This document shows positions 15,103 to 26,198 of a stretch of 64,000 bases of DNA, piece by piece. The DNA is taken from the NCBI RefSeq assembly GCF_900116135.1, contig NZ_FOZX01000007.1, positions 1-64,000 of the forward strand, written 5' to 3'. The translations under genes and the position numbers were made by a program. Within the stretch, counting starts at the first letter, position 1. Each line of letters opens with the position of its first letter. The notes beneath the pieces were generated by a model. That model was given only the letters and a program-made list of their open reading frames with translations, searched no databases and was not told where the DNA came from. The stretch comes from Saccharopolyspora flava (GTDB lineage Bacteria; Actinomycetota; Actinomycetes; Mycobacteriales; Pseudonocardiaceae).

Positions 15103-15441
15103 ATGGCCGACCGCGTTCTGCGTGGCAGCCGGCTCGGAGCTGTCAGCTACGAGACCGACCGTAACCACGACCTCGCACCGCGCCGGACGGTGCGCTACGC
15201 CTGCCCCAAGAGCCACGAGTTCGAGGTGCCCTTCTCCGACGACGCCGAGGTCCCGCCGACTTGGGAATGCCGCCTGCACGGCACCGAGTCGAAGATCATC
15301 GACGGCAACGAGCCGGAGCAGAAGAAGAGCAAGCCGCCGCGCACCCACTGGGACATGCTGCTCGAACGGCGCACGATCCCTGAGCTGGAAGAGCTGCTCA
15401 ATGAGCGGCTGGACCTGTTGAGGACTCGTCGGGGTCGTTGA
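15103..15441 (+). CDS. rbpA: RNA polymerase-binding protein RbpA
   Basis: A 112-residue protein with the hallmark order of RbpA. It has a flexible N-terminal tail (RVLRGSRLGAVSYETDRNHD), a core domain with CPKSHEF...WECRLHG in the zinc/beta-barrel position, a basic linker (EQKKSKPPRTHWDML), and the sigma-interaction helix (ERRTIPELEELLNERLDLLR). RbpA stabilises the open complex of RNA polymerase with the principal sigma factor and occurs only in Actinobacteria. AAAGGA precedes the ATG. A sigma-R-like promoter and a downstream hairpin delimit a monocistronic unit. Confidence 0.97.
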   Translation: MADRVLRGSRLGAVSYETDRNHDLAPRRTVRYACPKSHEFEVPFSDDAEVPPTWECRLHGTESKIIDGNEPEQKKSKPPRTHWDMLLERRTIPELEELLNERLDLLRTRRGR

Positions 15442-15461
15442 TTTTTTGATATTCGCATGGC

Positions 15462-15495
15462 AAGCGCCCGGGCTGATTTTGCGGCTCGGGCGCTT
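15462..15495 (+). terminator. Hairpin terminator after rbpA
   Basis: AAGCGCCCGGGC pairs with GCTCGGGCGCTT (12-bp stem with one G-U) around a ten-base loop, 20 bases after the rbpA stop. No strong U tract follows, as is usual in GC-rich actinobacteria. Confidence 0.7.
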
Positions 15496-15692
15496 ACGTG
15501 TGTTCGGGGTTGGGTTTAAAGATCAACTACTCTGTGGTCTTGTTGCTTGGCGGTGCGGGTAGCGGAACCTGACACGCCTTCTGGCTCCGGGATCCGAGGC
15601 TTATGTATGCCAATACACGGCGCGTCGGCTGTCCTCCCCAGAAGACGTGTCAAAACCCGCGGCGGTGCAAGCGTCTGAGGTGGTGAAAGAGA

Positions 15693-15709
15693 AAGCGCCT
15701 TCGGCGCTT
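15693..15709 (-). terminator. Hairpin terminator for the ppm-lnt unit
   Basis: AAGCGCC and GGCGCTT form a perfect 7-bp stem around TTC, nine bases beyond the ppm stop on the minus strand. It lies between convergent rbpA and ppm and could serve either direction. Confidence 0.6.
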
Positions 15710-15717
15710 GCCTGACG

Positions 15718-16497
15718 TCACGGGAGTAGTTGTCGGGCTGTTTGCGCTGCTTGTTGTGTTCTTCTGCGGAGGCCCCAGCTGGTGACCCTGAGCAGGGCTT
15801 CTCGGACGATGTTGGCGTCCATCTTGGACGTGCCGAGTTCTCGTTCCACGAAGGTGATGGGGGCTTCTGCTACCTGGAAGCCCGCTTCTACCGCGCGCAG
15901 GGCCAGGTCCACCTGGAAGCAGTAGCCCTGGGAGGCGACGTTGTGCAGCTGGAGGGTTTCCAGGACCTCTCGGCGATAGACGCGGTAGCCGGAGGTGATG
16001 TCGTTGATCGGGACGCCCAGGGCCAGCTTGGAGTAGAGGTTCGCGCCCCTAGACAGGAACTCGCGGTACCAGGGCCAGTTCACCGTGCGGCCGCCCGTGA
16101 CGTAGCGGGAGCCCAGGACCACGTCGGCGCCCGTGCCGCGCTCGCCGAGCATGCCGACCAGGCGCGGCAGGTCCTCCGGGGCGTGCGAACCGTCGGCGTC
16201 CATCTCCATGATCGCCGTGTAGTCGCGGGCCAGGGCCCACTCGAAACCGGCGACGTAGGCGGCCCCCAGACCGGCCTTCGCCGTGCGGTGCAGGACGTGC
16301 ACCCGGTCGTCGTCGGCCGCCAGCCCGTCGGCGACCTCACCGGTGCCGTCGGGGCTGCCGTCGTCGACGACCAGCACGTTCGCCGCGGGCAGCGCGTCGA
16401 ACAGCCGCCGCACGATCGGCCCCAGGTTCTCCCGCTCGTTGTAGGTCGGGATCACCACCAGCACCTTCTCGGCCGGTGCTCGCCTCGTCATCCACAT
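15718..16497 (-). CDS. ppm1: Polyprenol-phosphate mannosyltransferase (GT2)
   Basis: A 259-residue GT-A enzyme. [20 protein letters not shown] opens the fold, [10 protein letters not shown] gives the first nucleotide-binding aspartates, [15 protein letters not shown] holds the DxD metal motif, and [16 protein letters not shown] is characteristic of dolichol/polyprenol-phosphate mannose synthases. It makes polyprenol-phosphate-mannose from GDP-mannose, the donor for lipoglycan and protein O-mannosylation. In Mycobacterium tuberculosis the same activity is fused to Lnt as Ppm1. Here it is a separate gene 45 bases downstream of lnt, consistent with membrane recruitment by that partner. Confidence 0.92.
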   Translation of the reverse strand: MWMTRRAPAEKVLVVIPTYNERENLGPIVRRLFDALPAANVLVVDDGSPDGTGEVADGLAADDDRVHVLHRTAKAGLGAAYVAGFEWALARDYTAIMEMDADGSHAPEDLPRLVGMLGERGTGADVVLGSRYVTGGRTVNWPWYREFLSRGANLYSKLALGVPINDITSGYRVYRREVLETLQLHNVASQGYCFQVDLALRAVEAGFQVAEAPITFVERELGTSKMDANIVREALLRVTSWGLRRRTQQAAQTARQLLP

Positions 16498-16542
16498 CCT
16501 CCTAGCCGGTCGTCGCCGACCGGCCGCGCACTCGTTCGTCGA

Positions 16543-18099
16543 TCAGGCGCCGGACTTCCGCGACCGCCACCCGGCGGCCGCGATCGCGCCCACCCCCAGC
16601 ACCGCCAGTGTCCACATCGGAACCGAACCGAGCTCGGTGGCCGGGGTCCGATTCGCTCGCAGCGCAACGTCGGCGATCAGGTTCTGCTCGGTGAACAGCT
16701 CCGTCTGCGCGGTCACCGACCCGTCCGGCGCCACCACCGCGCTGACCCCGCTGGTCGCGCCGACCAGCACCGAGCGGCCGGTCTCCACCGCGCGCAGCCG
16801 CGACATCGCCAGCTGCTGGTAGCTCATCTCCGAATGGCCGTACCAGGCGTTGTTCGTGGGCACCGCCAGCAGCGTGGCGCCCCGCGCCGCGGCCGGGCCG
16901 AACACGTCGTCGTAGGCGACGTCGTAGCAGACGCCCACGCCCAGCTTCAGGCCCGCGACGTCGAGCACGCCCGGCTGATCGCCCGGGACCATGTCGGACT
17001 GGAAGCGGTCCACGAACGGGCTGACCAGGCGCGCGACCTCGCGCATCGGGATCGTCTCGGCGAACGGCACCAGGTGCTGCTTGATGTAGCGGTCGCCGAA
17101 GCCGGTGTCGGGGTCCCAGCGCACGATCTCGTTGTGCAGCTGCCCGTCGCGGTCCTGGCCGAGCCCGCCGACGACCAGCGGCACGCCCAGCCGGGAGGCG
17201 ATCGCCGACAGCTCCGGGTCGCTGCGCGCCGGGCCCCAGCTGCCCACCTGCTCCGGGAACAGCACGAGATCGGGCTTGGGCACCCGGCCGGCGCGCACGT
17301 CGTCCACGAGCTTCTCGGCGGCGTGCACGTGGTTGTCGTGCAGCACGTCGTCCTCGTAGAGCAGGCCCAGCCCGAGGTTGGGGGCGTTGCCCTGGACGAT
17401 CGCCACCCGCGCGGTCCCGGCGTTGGCGTCGGTGCCCACCAGCGGCCAGCACGCCAGCCCGCCCAGCAGCGGCACCGCGATCGCGGCCACCGGCACCGCC
17501 CAGCGGCGCGGGGCGCGGATCAACACCGCCAGGCCCGATCCGGCCAGGGCGACGGCGAAGGAGACCAACGAGGCACCGCCGATCGCGGCCAGCGACAGCA
17601 TCGGACCGGTGTCCTGGGTGAAGGCCAGCCTGCCCCACGGGAATCCGCCGAACGGGAACGCCGAGCGCACCGACTCGGCGGTGACGAACACCGCCGCCAT
17701 CCACACCGGAGCCGCCGGCAGGCGGCTGACCAGCGCCATCCCCGCCCCGCCGAGGCCGATGAACAGCGCCTCCACCGCGGCCACGCCCAGCCAGGGCCAG
17801 GGGCCGAAGTCGGCGCCGAGGAAGTCCTGCAGCCAGCCCAGCAGCGGCAGCAGGAACGCGAAGCCGAACACCAGGCCGTAGCCGAAGCCCGCGCGCGCCC
17901 TGCGGTGGCGCACCACGGCGCCCAGCACCGCGATCGCCAGCGGCGCCACCCACCAGGCCTCGCGCGGCGGTGAGCCCGCGTAGAGGGCGAACCCGGCGGC
18001 GATCACCGCGACGAGGCGCAGCGCCCACGCGGCCCGCGGTCCGGGAGTGCGTCGAACCGGCTGCGCGACGTCCTGCGCAGGAGCCGTGGGGACTACCAC
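16543..18099 (-). CDS. lnt: Apolipoprotein N-acyltransferase
   Basis: A 518-residue membrane enzyme. About six to seven helices occupy the first 220 residues, then a nitrilase-like domain with the Glu-Lys-Cys triad: LFPEQ (E about 283), YIKQHLVPFAETIPM (K about 340) and GVGVCYDVAYDD (C about 391). A final membrane segment lies near the C-terminus. It adds the third acyl chain to lipoproteins at the membrane surface. The GTG at 18099 follows AGAAGG at good spacing, and longer frames start at TTG with no support. It is transcribed with ppm. Confidence 0.9.
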   Translation of the reverse strand: MVVPTAPAQDVAQPVRRTPGPRAAWALRLVAVIAAGFALYAGSPPREAWWVAPLAIAVLGAVVRHRRARAGFGYGLVFGFAFLLPLLGWLQDFLGADFGPWPWLGVAAVEALFIGLGGAGMALVSRLPAAPVWMAAVFVTAESVRSAFPFGGFPWGRLAFTQDTGPMLSLAAIGGASLVSFAVALAGSGLAVLIRAPRRWAVPVAAIAVPLLGGLACWPLVGTDANAGTARVAIVQGNAPNLGLGLLYEDDVLHDNHVHAAEKLVDDVRAGRVPKPDLVLFPEQVGSWGPARSDPELSAIASRLGVPLVVGGLGQDRDGQLHNEIVRWDPDTGFGDRYIKQHLVPFAETIPMREVARLVSPFVDRFQSDMVPGDQPGVLDVAGLKLGVGVCYDVAYDDVFGPAAARGATLLAVPTNNAWYGHSEMSYQQLAMSRLRAVETGRSVLVGATSGVSAVVAPDGSVTAQTELFTEQNLIADVALRANRTPATELGSVPMWTLAVLGVGAIAAAGWRSRKSGA

Positions 18100-18219
18100 C
18101 CGATCAACCTTCTCGGAGCTCTCGGCCCCACCCCGGGACCACCAACGTTGCCGGCGCACCCCAGGCGCGCCTCGACCCAAATGTACGCGCCGGACCGCGC
18201 GCTCCCGCCCCGGCCGTCG

Positions 18220-19562
18220 TCACACCGGCAGCAGGGTGGAGACGAGGTGGGTGAGGCGGCGGGTGTTGCGGCACTCGTGCATCTCGGCGATCGCCGCGTA
18301 CTCCAGCGCCGCCGAATCGCCCGTCGACCAGCGGTTCTCCGGTTCCGGGTTGAGCCAGAACACCCGCCGGGAGCGCTCCTTGATCAGGTGCAGGGCCTCC
18401 AGGTTGGGGTTCCAGCCGTTGGTGCGGGCGTCGCCGAGCACCAGCACCGAGGTGCGCGGCCCGACCGCGTCCAGGTGGCGCTCGGTGAACTCGCCCAGCG
18501 CCTGGCCGTAGTCGCTGCTGTCGTGCCAGCCGGTCACCTCGGCCTCGGTGAGCACGCGGCGGCCGAGCTCGGCGGGATCGGCGGCGCCCGGTTCGACGAG
18601 GTGGGTGACCTCGTCGGTGCGGTTGACGAAGGCGAACACCCGCACCTTGCTGAACTGGTCGTGCAGCGCTTGGACCAGCAGCATCGTGAAGTTCGCGAAT
18701 CCCGCCACCGAGCCGGACACGTCGCACAGCAGCACGAGCTCCGGGCGGGCCGGGCGGTGGTTGCGGTAGGCGGGGCGCAGCGGGACGCCGCCGGTGGACA
18801 GCGAGCGGCGCAGGGTGCGGCGCAGGTCGATGCCGCCGCGGCTGGCGCGGCGCCGCCGGGCGGCCATGCGGGTGGCGAGCTTGCGGGCCAGCGGTTGCAC
18901 GGCGCGGCGCAGCTCGGCGAGCTGATCGCGTCCGGCGTTGAGGAAGTCGACCTGGTCGGCGCTGGGGGTGATGGCGTGCTTGGCGACGTGGTCGGTGCCG
19001 CGCAGCTCGGCGGAGCGGCGGCGCGCCTCGGTGCGGACCTTCTCGCGGAAGCCGTCGATGCGGCGGCGGATCTCGTCGCGGTCGAGCCGGTCGGTGAAGT
19101 CCTCCTCGGTTCCCGCGCGCATGGCCGCGAGCACGCGGGCCAGCAGCGTCTGCGGTTGCAGCCGCTCCAGCGTCTGGTGCGCTGACCAGCCCTGCGGTCC
19201 GCCTTCGCCGCCGAAGCCGCCGAGTGCGTCCACCGCTTCCCCGGCCAGCTGCGACAGGGCGCCGGAGTCGTCGTCGGCCAGCGCCTGCACCAGCCGCTGC
19301 TCCAGGTCCTCGGGGTCGCCGTCGCGGGCGCTCTCGGGTGCGCCGACGCCGCTGGGGAAGTAGAGGTCGAAGGCCGCGTCGAAGACCGTGCGCTGCCCGT
19401 CGGTGCGCAGCAGCGCGGCGGCCAGGCCCTCGCGCAGCCGTTCCCGGTCGGCCAGGCCCAGGACCTCGGCGGCCGCGGCGGCGTCGACGGTCTCGCCCGG
19501 GCCGATGCGCACGCCCTGCTCGCGCAGCGCCCCGGCGAAGCCGACCAGGCGGGCCCGCAGGC

Positions 19563-19566
<4 letters not shown>
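18220..19566 (-). CDS. CoxE-like von Willebrand factor A domain protein
   Basis: A 448-residue protein. A basic, helical N-terminal half (including ARKLATRMAARRRRASRGG) is followed by a VWA domain whose MIDAS begins LLCDVSGSVAGFANF (D about 281) and continues with a threonine/aspartate in SVLVLGDARTNGWNP. Its GTG start (19566) overlaps the MoxR stop. MoxR AAA+ ATPases and VWA/CoxE proteins form chaperone pairs that mature metal enzymes or complexes. A molybdopterin oxidoreductase lies next upstream and might be the client, which is inference. Confidence 0.85.
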
Positions 19567-20435
<869 letters not shown>

Positions 20436-20512
20436 CGCGCGCTCCCCTCACCGAGTGCCGTACCGAACGGTTGCTCAGTTCGCGCGGCGATGTCCCGCGG
20501 AAGTGATGCCGG

Positions 20513-22009
20513 TCACCCGCAGCGGAAGGTGATCTCGTGCAGGCCGGTCGCGCCGTCGGGGATGACGCCCTGGCGCGCCTCGGTCTGCGGGGTGCCGGTG
20601 CGGTCGGTGGCCCGGCACTGCACGACGTGCTCGCCCGGCGCCAGGTCGAGCCTGGCCCGCCACATCCGCCAGGTGTCGCGGCCGACGTCGGTGGCCAGTT
20701 CGGCGGGCTGCCACGGCCCGCCGTCGACGCGGATCTGCACGGCGTCGATGCCGGTGTGCTGCGCCCAGGCGATCCCGGCGACCGTCACCGGACCGGCCGG
20801 GACCTGCGCGCCCCGCTGCGGGCGGTCGATGCGGGACTGGGTCTTGATCGGGCCGAGCTGCGACCAGCCGCGCTGCTGCCAGTAGGCCTGCCGGTCGAAG
20901 GTGGTGACCTCGGCGTCGACCAGCCACTTGGTGGCCGAGACGTAGCCGTAGAGGCCGGGCACGACCATCCGCACCGGGAACCCGTGCCGGGTGGCCAGCG
21001 GCTCGCCGTTCATCTCGAACGCCAGCAGCGCGCCCCGGTCGGCTTCGAGCAGCACGTCGACGGGCGTGCCCGCGCTGTAGCCGTCGCTGCTGGTGGTGAT
21101 CAGCTGCTGCGCGCCCGGCCGAACCCCGGCCTCCAGCAGCAGGTCGCACACCGGCACGCCGACGAAATGGGCGGTGGAGATGAGGTTCCCGCCGACCTCG
21201 TTGGACACGCAGGCCAGCGTGATCGTCCGGGATTCCAGGCGTCGGTTGAGCAGGTCGGTGAACGACAGGTCGAGTTCGCGCTCGACCATGCCGTGCAGCC
21301 GCAGCCGCCAGTCCTCGGCGCGCAGCCGGGGCACGACCAGGGCGGTGTCGATCCGGTAGAAGTCGCGGGTGGGGGTGAGGAACGGCGGGGTGCCGTCGGC
21401 GACGAAGTCGGCGCCGGCCGGGATCGCGGGTGCCGGCAGCTTCGGCAGCCGCGCGGCCACCTGCTGCTGCGAGGTGGCGGTGCCGGACTGCTTGGTGGTT
21501 CCGGCGACACCGGCCAGCCCGGCGCCGACCACGACCAGCCCCGAGGTGGCCAGGAACCGGCGGCGCTCGAACTCGGTGGGCTCCGGTCGTGAGCCGAGCC
21601 GGTGCAGCCCGGCGAACACGCCCACTCCCACGATCAGCGACACCACCGCGGGCAGCGCGGCGCCCTCGGGCCGGCTCAGGGCGGCGGCGAGGCCGACGAG
21701 CCCGAACGCGCCGATGATCAGCGCGCCCGGCAGCACCCGGTTCCGCGACAGCAGCCCGGCGGCCACGGCGAGGGCGGCGATGACCACGGCCATGCCGGTC
21801 AGCAGCGCGATCTTGTCGGCGGTGCCGAACAGCGCCACCGCGAACTCCTTCACCCCGGGCGGCACCAGGTCGATGAACGCGCCGCCGACGGCGACCGGGG
21901 GAGAGGTGCGGGGATCGCCGAAACCGGCCACCAGGTGCCCGGCGGCCAGCGCCGAGCCCGCCGCGATGAGTCCGATCGCGGCCGCCCGGCCGCGGGAGAG
22001 CGAGGTCAT
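20513..22009 (-). CDS. Membrane-anchored molybdopterin-dependent oxidoreductase (sulfite-oxidase fold)
   Basis: A 498-residue protein. The first 150 residues hold four to five membrane helices. A linker with an RRRFLATSGLVVVGAGLAG segment follows (a Tat-like twin-arginine stretch placed internally). A sulfite-oxidase fold comes next, with the molybdenum-ligand cysteine in ITLACVSNEVGGN and a C-terminal dimerisation Ig-like domain (GVAWAQHTG-type region to the end). ATG 22009 is preferred because the upstream 29 codons are not membrane-protein-like. Substrate is unknown. It starts divergently from the epimerase gene and may belong to the same pathway as the glycosyltransferases further right. 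Confidence 0.85.
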   Translation of the reverse strand: MTSLSRGRAAAIGLIAAGSALAAGHLVAGFGDPRTSPPVAVGGAFIDLVPPGVKEFAVALFGTADKIALLTGMAVVIAALAVAAGLLSRNRVLPGALIIGAFGLVGLAAALSRPEGAALPAVVSLIVGVGVFAGLHRLGSRPEPTEFERRRFLATSGLVVVGAGLAGVAGTTKQSGTATSQQQVAARLPKLPAPAIPAGADFVADGTPPFLTPTRDFYRIDTALVVPRLRAEDWRLRLHGMVERELDLSFTDLLNRRLESRTITLACVSNEVGGNLISTAHFVGVPVCDLLLEAGVRPGAQQLITTSSDGYSAGTPVDVLLEADRGALLAFEMNGEPLATRHGFPVRMVVPGLYGYVSATKWLVDAEVTTFDRQAYWQQRGWSQLGPIKTQSRIDRPQRGAQVPAGPVTVAGIAWAQHTGIDAVQIRVDGGPWQPAELATDVGRDTWRMWRARLDLAPGEHVVQCRATDRTGTPQTEARQGVIPDGATGLHEITFRCG

Positions 22010-22057
22010 GGCTCCATTCGAGACCTGTCGCCAGCGAAGCGCCAGGGGCGGGGGCGA

Positions 22058-22076
22058 GGCGTAAGGGAGCCGAAAG
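22058..22076. promoter_or_regulatory. Candidate response-regulator box between oxidoreductase and epimerase genes
   Basis: GGCGTAAGG (22058-22066) recurs exactly at 26214-26222. In both places a related half-site (CGAAAG at 22071, GGTAAG at 26227) begins 11 bases after CGTAAG. Tandem half-sites with one-turn spacing are typical of OmpR/PhoB-type regulators, and such a regulator is encoded between the two sites. Confidence 0.4.
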
Positions 22077-22145
22077 TTCTTGTGGATCGATGACATCGCG
22101 GCCCGATCGCTCCCGGCCCGGCCGGTGCGGTCCTAGCGTCGGGGC

Positions 22146-23198
22146 GTGCGCATCCTGCTGACCGGCGCCGCCGGCTTCATCGGCTCGGCCGTCGCCGACG
22201 CCCTCACCGACCGGGGTCACGAGATCGTGGCCCTCGACGCCCTGCTGCCCCAGGCCCACGGGACGGTGCCCGACACCCGATTCCCGTTGGTGCGCGGCGA
22301 TGTTCGCGACGCCGAGCTGCTGCGGGGCCTGCTGCCCGGGGCCGACGTCGTGTGCCACCAGGCCGCGATGGTCGGCCACGGCGTCGACCCCTCCGACATG
22401 CCCGGCTACGCCGCCCACAACGACCTCGGCACGGCCGTGCTGCTGGCCGCGATGCACGAGACCGGGGTCCGGCGGCTGGTGCTGGCCTCCTCGATGGTCG
22501 TCTACGGCGAAGGCCGCTACCGCTGCGCCGAGCACGGCCACGTCCGCCCCGGGCAGCGGCGTGCCGAGGACGTCGAGGCGGGGCGGTTCGAGCCGCCGTG
22601 CCCGCGCTGCGGGAGGCCGCTGACCAGCGAACTCGTGCCCGAGGACGCGCCGCTGGACCCGCGCAGCACCTACGCCGCCACCAAGCTCGCTCAGGAGCAC
22701 CTCGCCGCGGCGTGGGCGCGGCAGACCGGGGGAGATGTGCGGGCGCTGCGCTACCACAACGTCTACGGGCCGGGGATGCCCAGCGGCACGCCCTACGCCG
22801 GGGTGGCCTCGCTGTTCCGGTCCGCGCTGCACCGGGGTGAGGCGCCGAGGGTGCTGGAGGACGGGCGGCAGCGACGCGACTTCGTGCACGTGCGCGACGT
22901 GGCCGCCGCCAACCTCGCGGCGGCGGAAACCCCTGCGCCGCAAGGGGAACTGGACGCGGTCAACATCTGCTCCGGAACCCCGCGCACGATCGGTGACCTC
23001 GCCGAGTCCCTCGCCTCGGCCTGCGGCGGTCCGGCGCCGGAGATCGTCGGCGGGGCGCGGCCGAACGACGTCCGCCACGTCGTGGCCGATCCCGCCAAAG
23101 CCCGCCGGGTGCTGGGGTTCCGGGCGCGCGTCGGCTTCGCCGACGGGGTGCGCGAGTTCGCCGCGGCGCCGCTACGCGACGCCGTCGGCCAGGGGTAG
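22146..23198 (+). CDS. NAD-dependent sugar epimerase/dehydratase with a zinc-knuckle insertion
   Basis: A 350-residue extended SDR protein. It has [18 protein letters not shown] (GxxGxxG), the catalytic S in [11 protein letters not shown] and YxxxK in [12 protein letters not shown]. An insertion at about 120-160 carries CAEHGHVR...CPRCGRPL, a four-cysteine/histidine knuckle. Such an insertion is recalled from dTDP-L-rhamnose 4-epimerase-like enzymes, so a nucleotide-sugar 4-epimerase is the best guess. It starts at GTG 22146. Its last 27 bases overlap the convergent histidine kinase gene. Confidence 0.82.
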   Translation: MRILLTGAAGFIGSAVADALTDRGHEIVALDALLPQAHGTVPDTRFPLVRGDVRDAELLRGLLPGADVVCHQAAMVGHGVDPSDMPGYAAHNDLGTAVLLAAMHETGVRRLVLASSMVVYGEGRYRCAEHGHVRPGQRRAEDVEAGRFEPPCPRCGRPLTSELVPEDAPLDPRSTYAATKLAQEHLAAAWARQTGGDVRALRYHNVYGPGMPSGTPYAGVASLFRSALHRGEAPRVLEDGRQRRDFVHVRDVAAANLAAAETPAPQGELDAVNICSGTPRTIGDLAESLASACGGPAPEIVGGARPNDVRHVVADPAKARRVLGFRARVGFADGVREFAAAPLRDAVGQG

Positions 23199-24191
23199 CC
23201 GGACCTCGAAGCGGCAGCCGGGGCCGTGGTTGCGGGCGTGGATCTCGCCGCGGTGGGCCTGCACCAGTCCGCGCGCGATGGCCAGTCCCAGCCCGGCGCC
23301 CTGCTCGCCGTCGCCGCGGGCCTGATCGCCCCGGTAGGCGACCTCGAAGACCCGCTCCAGCTCGGTGTCGGCGATGCCGCCGCAGGCGTCGTCGACCCGC
23401 AGCCACGCCTGCGCCCCGTCGTAGCCCGCGGAGAGCACCACCGAGCCGTGCGGCGGGGTGTGCCGGATGGCGTTGGACAGCAGGTTGCGCACCACCCGCG
23501 CCAGCTCGGCGTCGCTGCCGGACACCACCGGCCACTGCTCGGTCTCGGTGGCCAGGCGCACGCCCCGCCGCTGCGCGCGCGGGTTCTCGGCGGCCACCGC
23601 CTCGCTGACCACGTCGTGCAGCGGGACCGCGCCGAGCTCCAGGTGCAGGGCGCCCGCGGTGATGCGGGAGAGCTCGAAGAGGTCGTCGACCATCCGCGAC
23701 AGGCGTTCGGTCTCGCCGCGGATGCGGTCGGCGTAGGAGCAGACCTCGCCGCGCTCGTCCACGACGCCGTCGGCCAGGGCCTCGGCCATCGCGCGGATGC
23801 CCGCGAGCGGGGTGCGCAGGTCGTGGCTGATCCAGGCGACCAGCTCGCGCCGTGAGGCCTCGGCGGCGCGCTCGCGGGCGCGGGCCTCGCGCTCCCACAC
23901 GCTGCGGCGCGCGATGGTGCGGCCCAGCACGACCGCGATCGGCACGGTGATCACGCCGACGGCGGTGCAGATGACCACCACGGTGGTGAGCAGCGGGCCG
24001 AACATGAACCCGGTGACGCCCAGGACCCCGGCCAGCGTCGCCGCCAGCGGCACGACCACCAGCACCGTCAGCGTGGTGGCCAGCGAGCGGTGCCGCAGCA
24101 GGTACAGCAGTCCGGCGCCGATCAGCGCGACCGGCAGCGACAGGCCGATCGCGTAGGGCGCGACGTGGGTGAGTTCGGTGAGCAGGTCCAT
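23172..24191 (-). CDS. Two-component sensor histidine kinase
   Basis: A 339-residue protein with two membrane-helix hairpins in the first 100 residues and almost no extracytoplasmic loop, suggesting membrane or intramembrane sensing. The DHp helix has [15 protein letters not shown] (phospho-acceptor H), and the catalytic domain shows [14 protein letters not shown] (N box), DDACGGI (G1) and [12 protein letters not shown] (G2). The ATG at 24191 overlaps the response-regulator stop (ATGA), so the pair is co-translated. Context links it to the surrounding sugar/redox cluster. Confidence 0.92.
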   Translation of the reverse strand: MDLLTELTHVAPYAIGLSLPVALIGAGLLYLLRHRSLATTLTVLVVVPLAATLAGVLGVTGFMFGPLLTTVVVICTAVGVITVPIAVVLGRTIARRSVWEREARARERAAEASRRELVAWISHDLRTPLAGIRAMAEALADGVVDERGEVCSYADRIRGETERLSRMVDDLFELSRITAGALHLELGAVPLHDVVSEAVAAENPRAQRRGVRLATETEQWPVVSGSDAELARVVRNLLSNAIRHTPPHGSVVLSAGYDGAQAWLRVDDACGGIADTELERVFEVAYRGDQARGDGEQGAGLGLAIARGLVQAHRGEIHARNHGPGCRFEVRLPLADGVA

Positions 24192-24880
24192 CAGCCGGCC
24201 TCGGGGTCGTAGCGGTAGCCCACGCCCCACACGGTGCTGATCCGGTCGGGGCGGTCCGGGCGCGGCTCGATCTTCTCCCGCAACCGTCGCATGTGGACGG
24301 TCACGGTCGACTGGTCGCCGAAGTTCCAGCCCCACACCGATTCCAGCAGCTCGGCCCGGGTGAAGGCGCGGCGCGGGTGGCGCATGAGGTGGGCCAGCAG
24401 GTCGAACTCGCGGATGGTCAGCGACAGCTCCACCCCGTCGAGGGTGCAGCGGCGCGCGCCCGGGTCGAGCACCAGCGAACCGTCCACGATGGACTCCTGC
24501 GCTGCCGGGGGCGCGTGGGTGGCGCGGCGCAGCACCGAGCTCACCCGCAGCACCAGCTCGCGGGGGCTGAACGGCTTGACGACGTAGTCGTCGGCGCCCA
24601 GCTCCAGGCCCGCGACGCGGTCGGATTCCTCGCCGAGCGCGGTGAGCATCACCACCGGCACCGGCCCGTGCTCGCGGACCCGTCGGCAGACCTCCGGCCC
24701 GCCCAGGCCGGGCAGCATCAGGTCCAGCACGATCAGGTCCGGTCTGCGCTCGGCGTGGCAGCGCAGCGCCTCCTCGCCGTCCCCGGCGAGGAACACCTCG
24801 TAGCCGGCGCGCTCCAGGTAGCGGCGCACGACGTCGCGCACCGCGTGATCGTCGTCGACCACCAGCACCCGCATCCCCAT
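24191..24880 (-). CDS. OmpR/PhoB-family response regulator
   Basis: A 229-residue protein. The receiver has [12 protein letters not shown], the phospho-aspartate in [13 protein letters not shown], and VKPFSPREL with the conserved lysine. The winged-helix effector ([20 protein letters not shown] ... [13 protein letters not shown] ... TVWGVGYRY) is of OmpR type. The start is placed at ATG 24880, overlapping the upstream stop as TGATG. ATGs at 24886 and 24874 are alternatives. Likely targets are the flanking divergent operons, which share the GGCGTAAGG box. Confidence 0.93.
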   Translation of the reverse strand: MGMRVLVVDDDHAVRDVVRRYLERAGYEVFLAGDGEEALRCHAERRPDLIVLDLMLPGLGGPEVCRRVREHGPVPVVMLTALGEESDRVAGLELGADDYVVKPFSPRELVLRVSSVLRRATHAPPAAQESIVDGSLVLDPGARRCTLDGVELSLTIREFDLLAHLMRHPRRAFTRAELLESVWGWNFGDQSTVTVHMRRLREKIEPRPDRPDRISTVWGVGYRYDPEAG

Positions 24881-26136
24881 CACCATCCCGTCGCGATCAG
24901 GTGCTCGACGGCCAGCGCCGTCACCGCCTGCGCGCCCAGCCACCAGCGCCGGGAGGCGGCGGGCAGCAGCGCACCCGCCACAGCGAACCACACCCCAAAC
25001 GGCAGCCAGATCCGCTCGACCTCAGCCTTGCTCAACCCCGACGCGTCCGCCACCACCACGGCCACCCCGGCCGCCACCACCAGCCACCGCGCCGGGGAGG
25101 AGTTGCGGGAGAAGGCGGTCGCGGCGAGCGGCCCGGCGGAGAGCAGGAGGGCGCCGAGGTTGCCGAAGACCCAGTAGGCGTAGGGGCGGCGGGCGAACTC
25201 CCCTTGGTGGTAGCGCTGGATCACCAGGTCGTAGCCCTCCGGCCACCAGAACCCGGACGCGGTGAACGCCGCCACGACCAGCGCCACGCCCACCGTGGCG
25301 AGCAGCAGCGAGCGCCAGGAGCGGGTGAGCGCGACGACCGCGAGCGCGAGCACGGCGACGAGCGTGAGCCCGTAGCTGAGGTACAGCGAGAAGCCCAGCA
25401 CCGTCCCGGCGAGCAGCGCGCGGCGGTGCGCGAGCAGCGCGATGCCGACGGCGGTGACCCCGGTGAACAGCCCGTCGGCCGACACACCCATCCACACCGC
25501 GCCGGGGAACAGCACCACGAACGGCACCACCGCGCGGGCCGTCGGCTCGTCGGCCAGCGCCTTGACCGTCGCCGGGACCGCGACCGCGGCCAGCGCGCCG
25601 ACCAGCAGCGTCACCACCGACGCCCAGGTGCCGCCGCCGAGGCCGAGGCGGTCCAGCCAGGTGTAGACCAGCAGCACCCCGGGCGGATGTCCCGACACGT
25701 GCACCGTCCACGACCCGGGCTGACCGGCCAGGACGTGCCGGGTGAACTCGCCGAGCATCACGCCGATGTCGTGCACCCGGGGCACGTCGTGCAGGTACTC
25801 GGTCCAGTCGGTGAGCCGCTCGGTCACCCCGCCGCGCCACCCGCCGACCAGCGCCAGCGACACCGTCCACGCCAGCGCCGCCGCGTAGCTCGCCGCCAGC
25901 AGCCGGCGCCACGGCAGCCGCGCCGACACCGCCGGGCCCCAGGCGATCACGGCTACGGCGACCGCCACGGCCAGGGGAGTTCCGGGGCCGACGTGCGGTG
26001 CCCAGAACCCGAACAGCGGGGCGGCGTCGGCGTGCAGCGGCACACCGGTGCGGTTGAGCAGCGCACCGGTGATCGCCGTGGCGGCGACCACCAGCGCGGC
26101 GGCGGTCAGGGCGAGCAGGTCGGCGCGTCGGGGCAC
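24880..26136 (-). CDS. Polytopic membrane protein, GT-C glycosyltransferase-like
   Basis: A 418-residue protein with ten or more predicted membrane helices. A long loop after helix 3 contains [20 protein letters not shown], and the GHPPG motif is recalled from actinobacterial GT-C/ArnT-like membrane glycosyltransferases. No DxD is evident in the first loop, so catalytic status is open. It starts at GTG 26136 and leads the operon with the response regulator and kinase. Location beside GT2 and DUF2064 genes fits a lipid-linked sugar transferase or flippase. Confidence 0.65.
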   Translation of the reverse strand: MPRRADLLALTAAALVVAATAITGALLNRTGVPLHADAAPLFGFWAPHVGPGTPLAVAVAVAVIAWGPAVSARLPWRRLLAASYAAALAWTVSLALVGGWRGGVTERLTDWTEYLHDVPRVHDIGVMLGEFTRHVLAGQPGSWTVHVSGHPPGVLLVYTWLDRLGLGGGTWASVVTLLVGALAAVAVPATVKALADEPTARAVVPFVVLFPGAVWMGVSADGLFTGVTAVGIALLAHRRALLAGTVLGFSLYLSYGLTLVAVLALAVVALTRSWRSLLLATVGVALVVAAFTASGFWWPEGYDLVIQRYHQGEFARRPYAYWVFGNLGALLLSAGPLAATAFSRNSSPARWLVVAAGVAVVVADASGLSKAEVERIWLPFGVWFAVAGALLPAASRRWWLGAQAVTALAVEHLIATGW

Positions 26137-26198
26137 GGCCGTGAAGGTAGCCGCGCACCGGAGCGATTCCCACGTGTCGCGGCGATCCGTCAGAACCT

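Noticed and set aside
20436..20512. Continuation of the oxidoreductase or MoxR genes through the gap
   Set aside because: Both have clear ends; the 77-base gap shows only spacer sequence.
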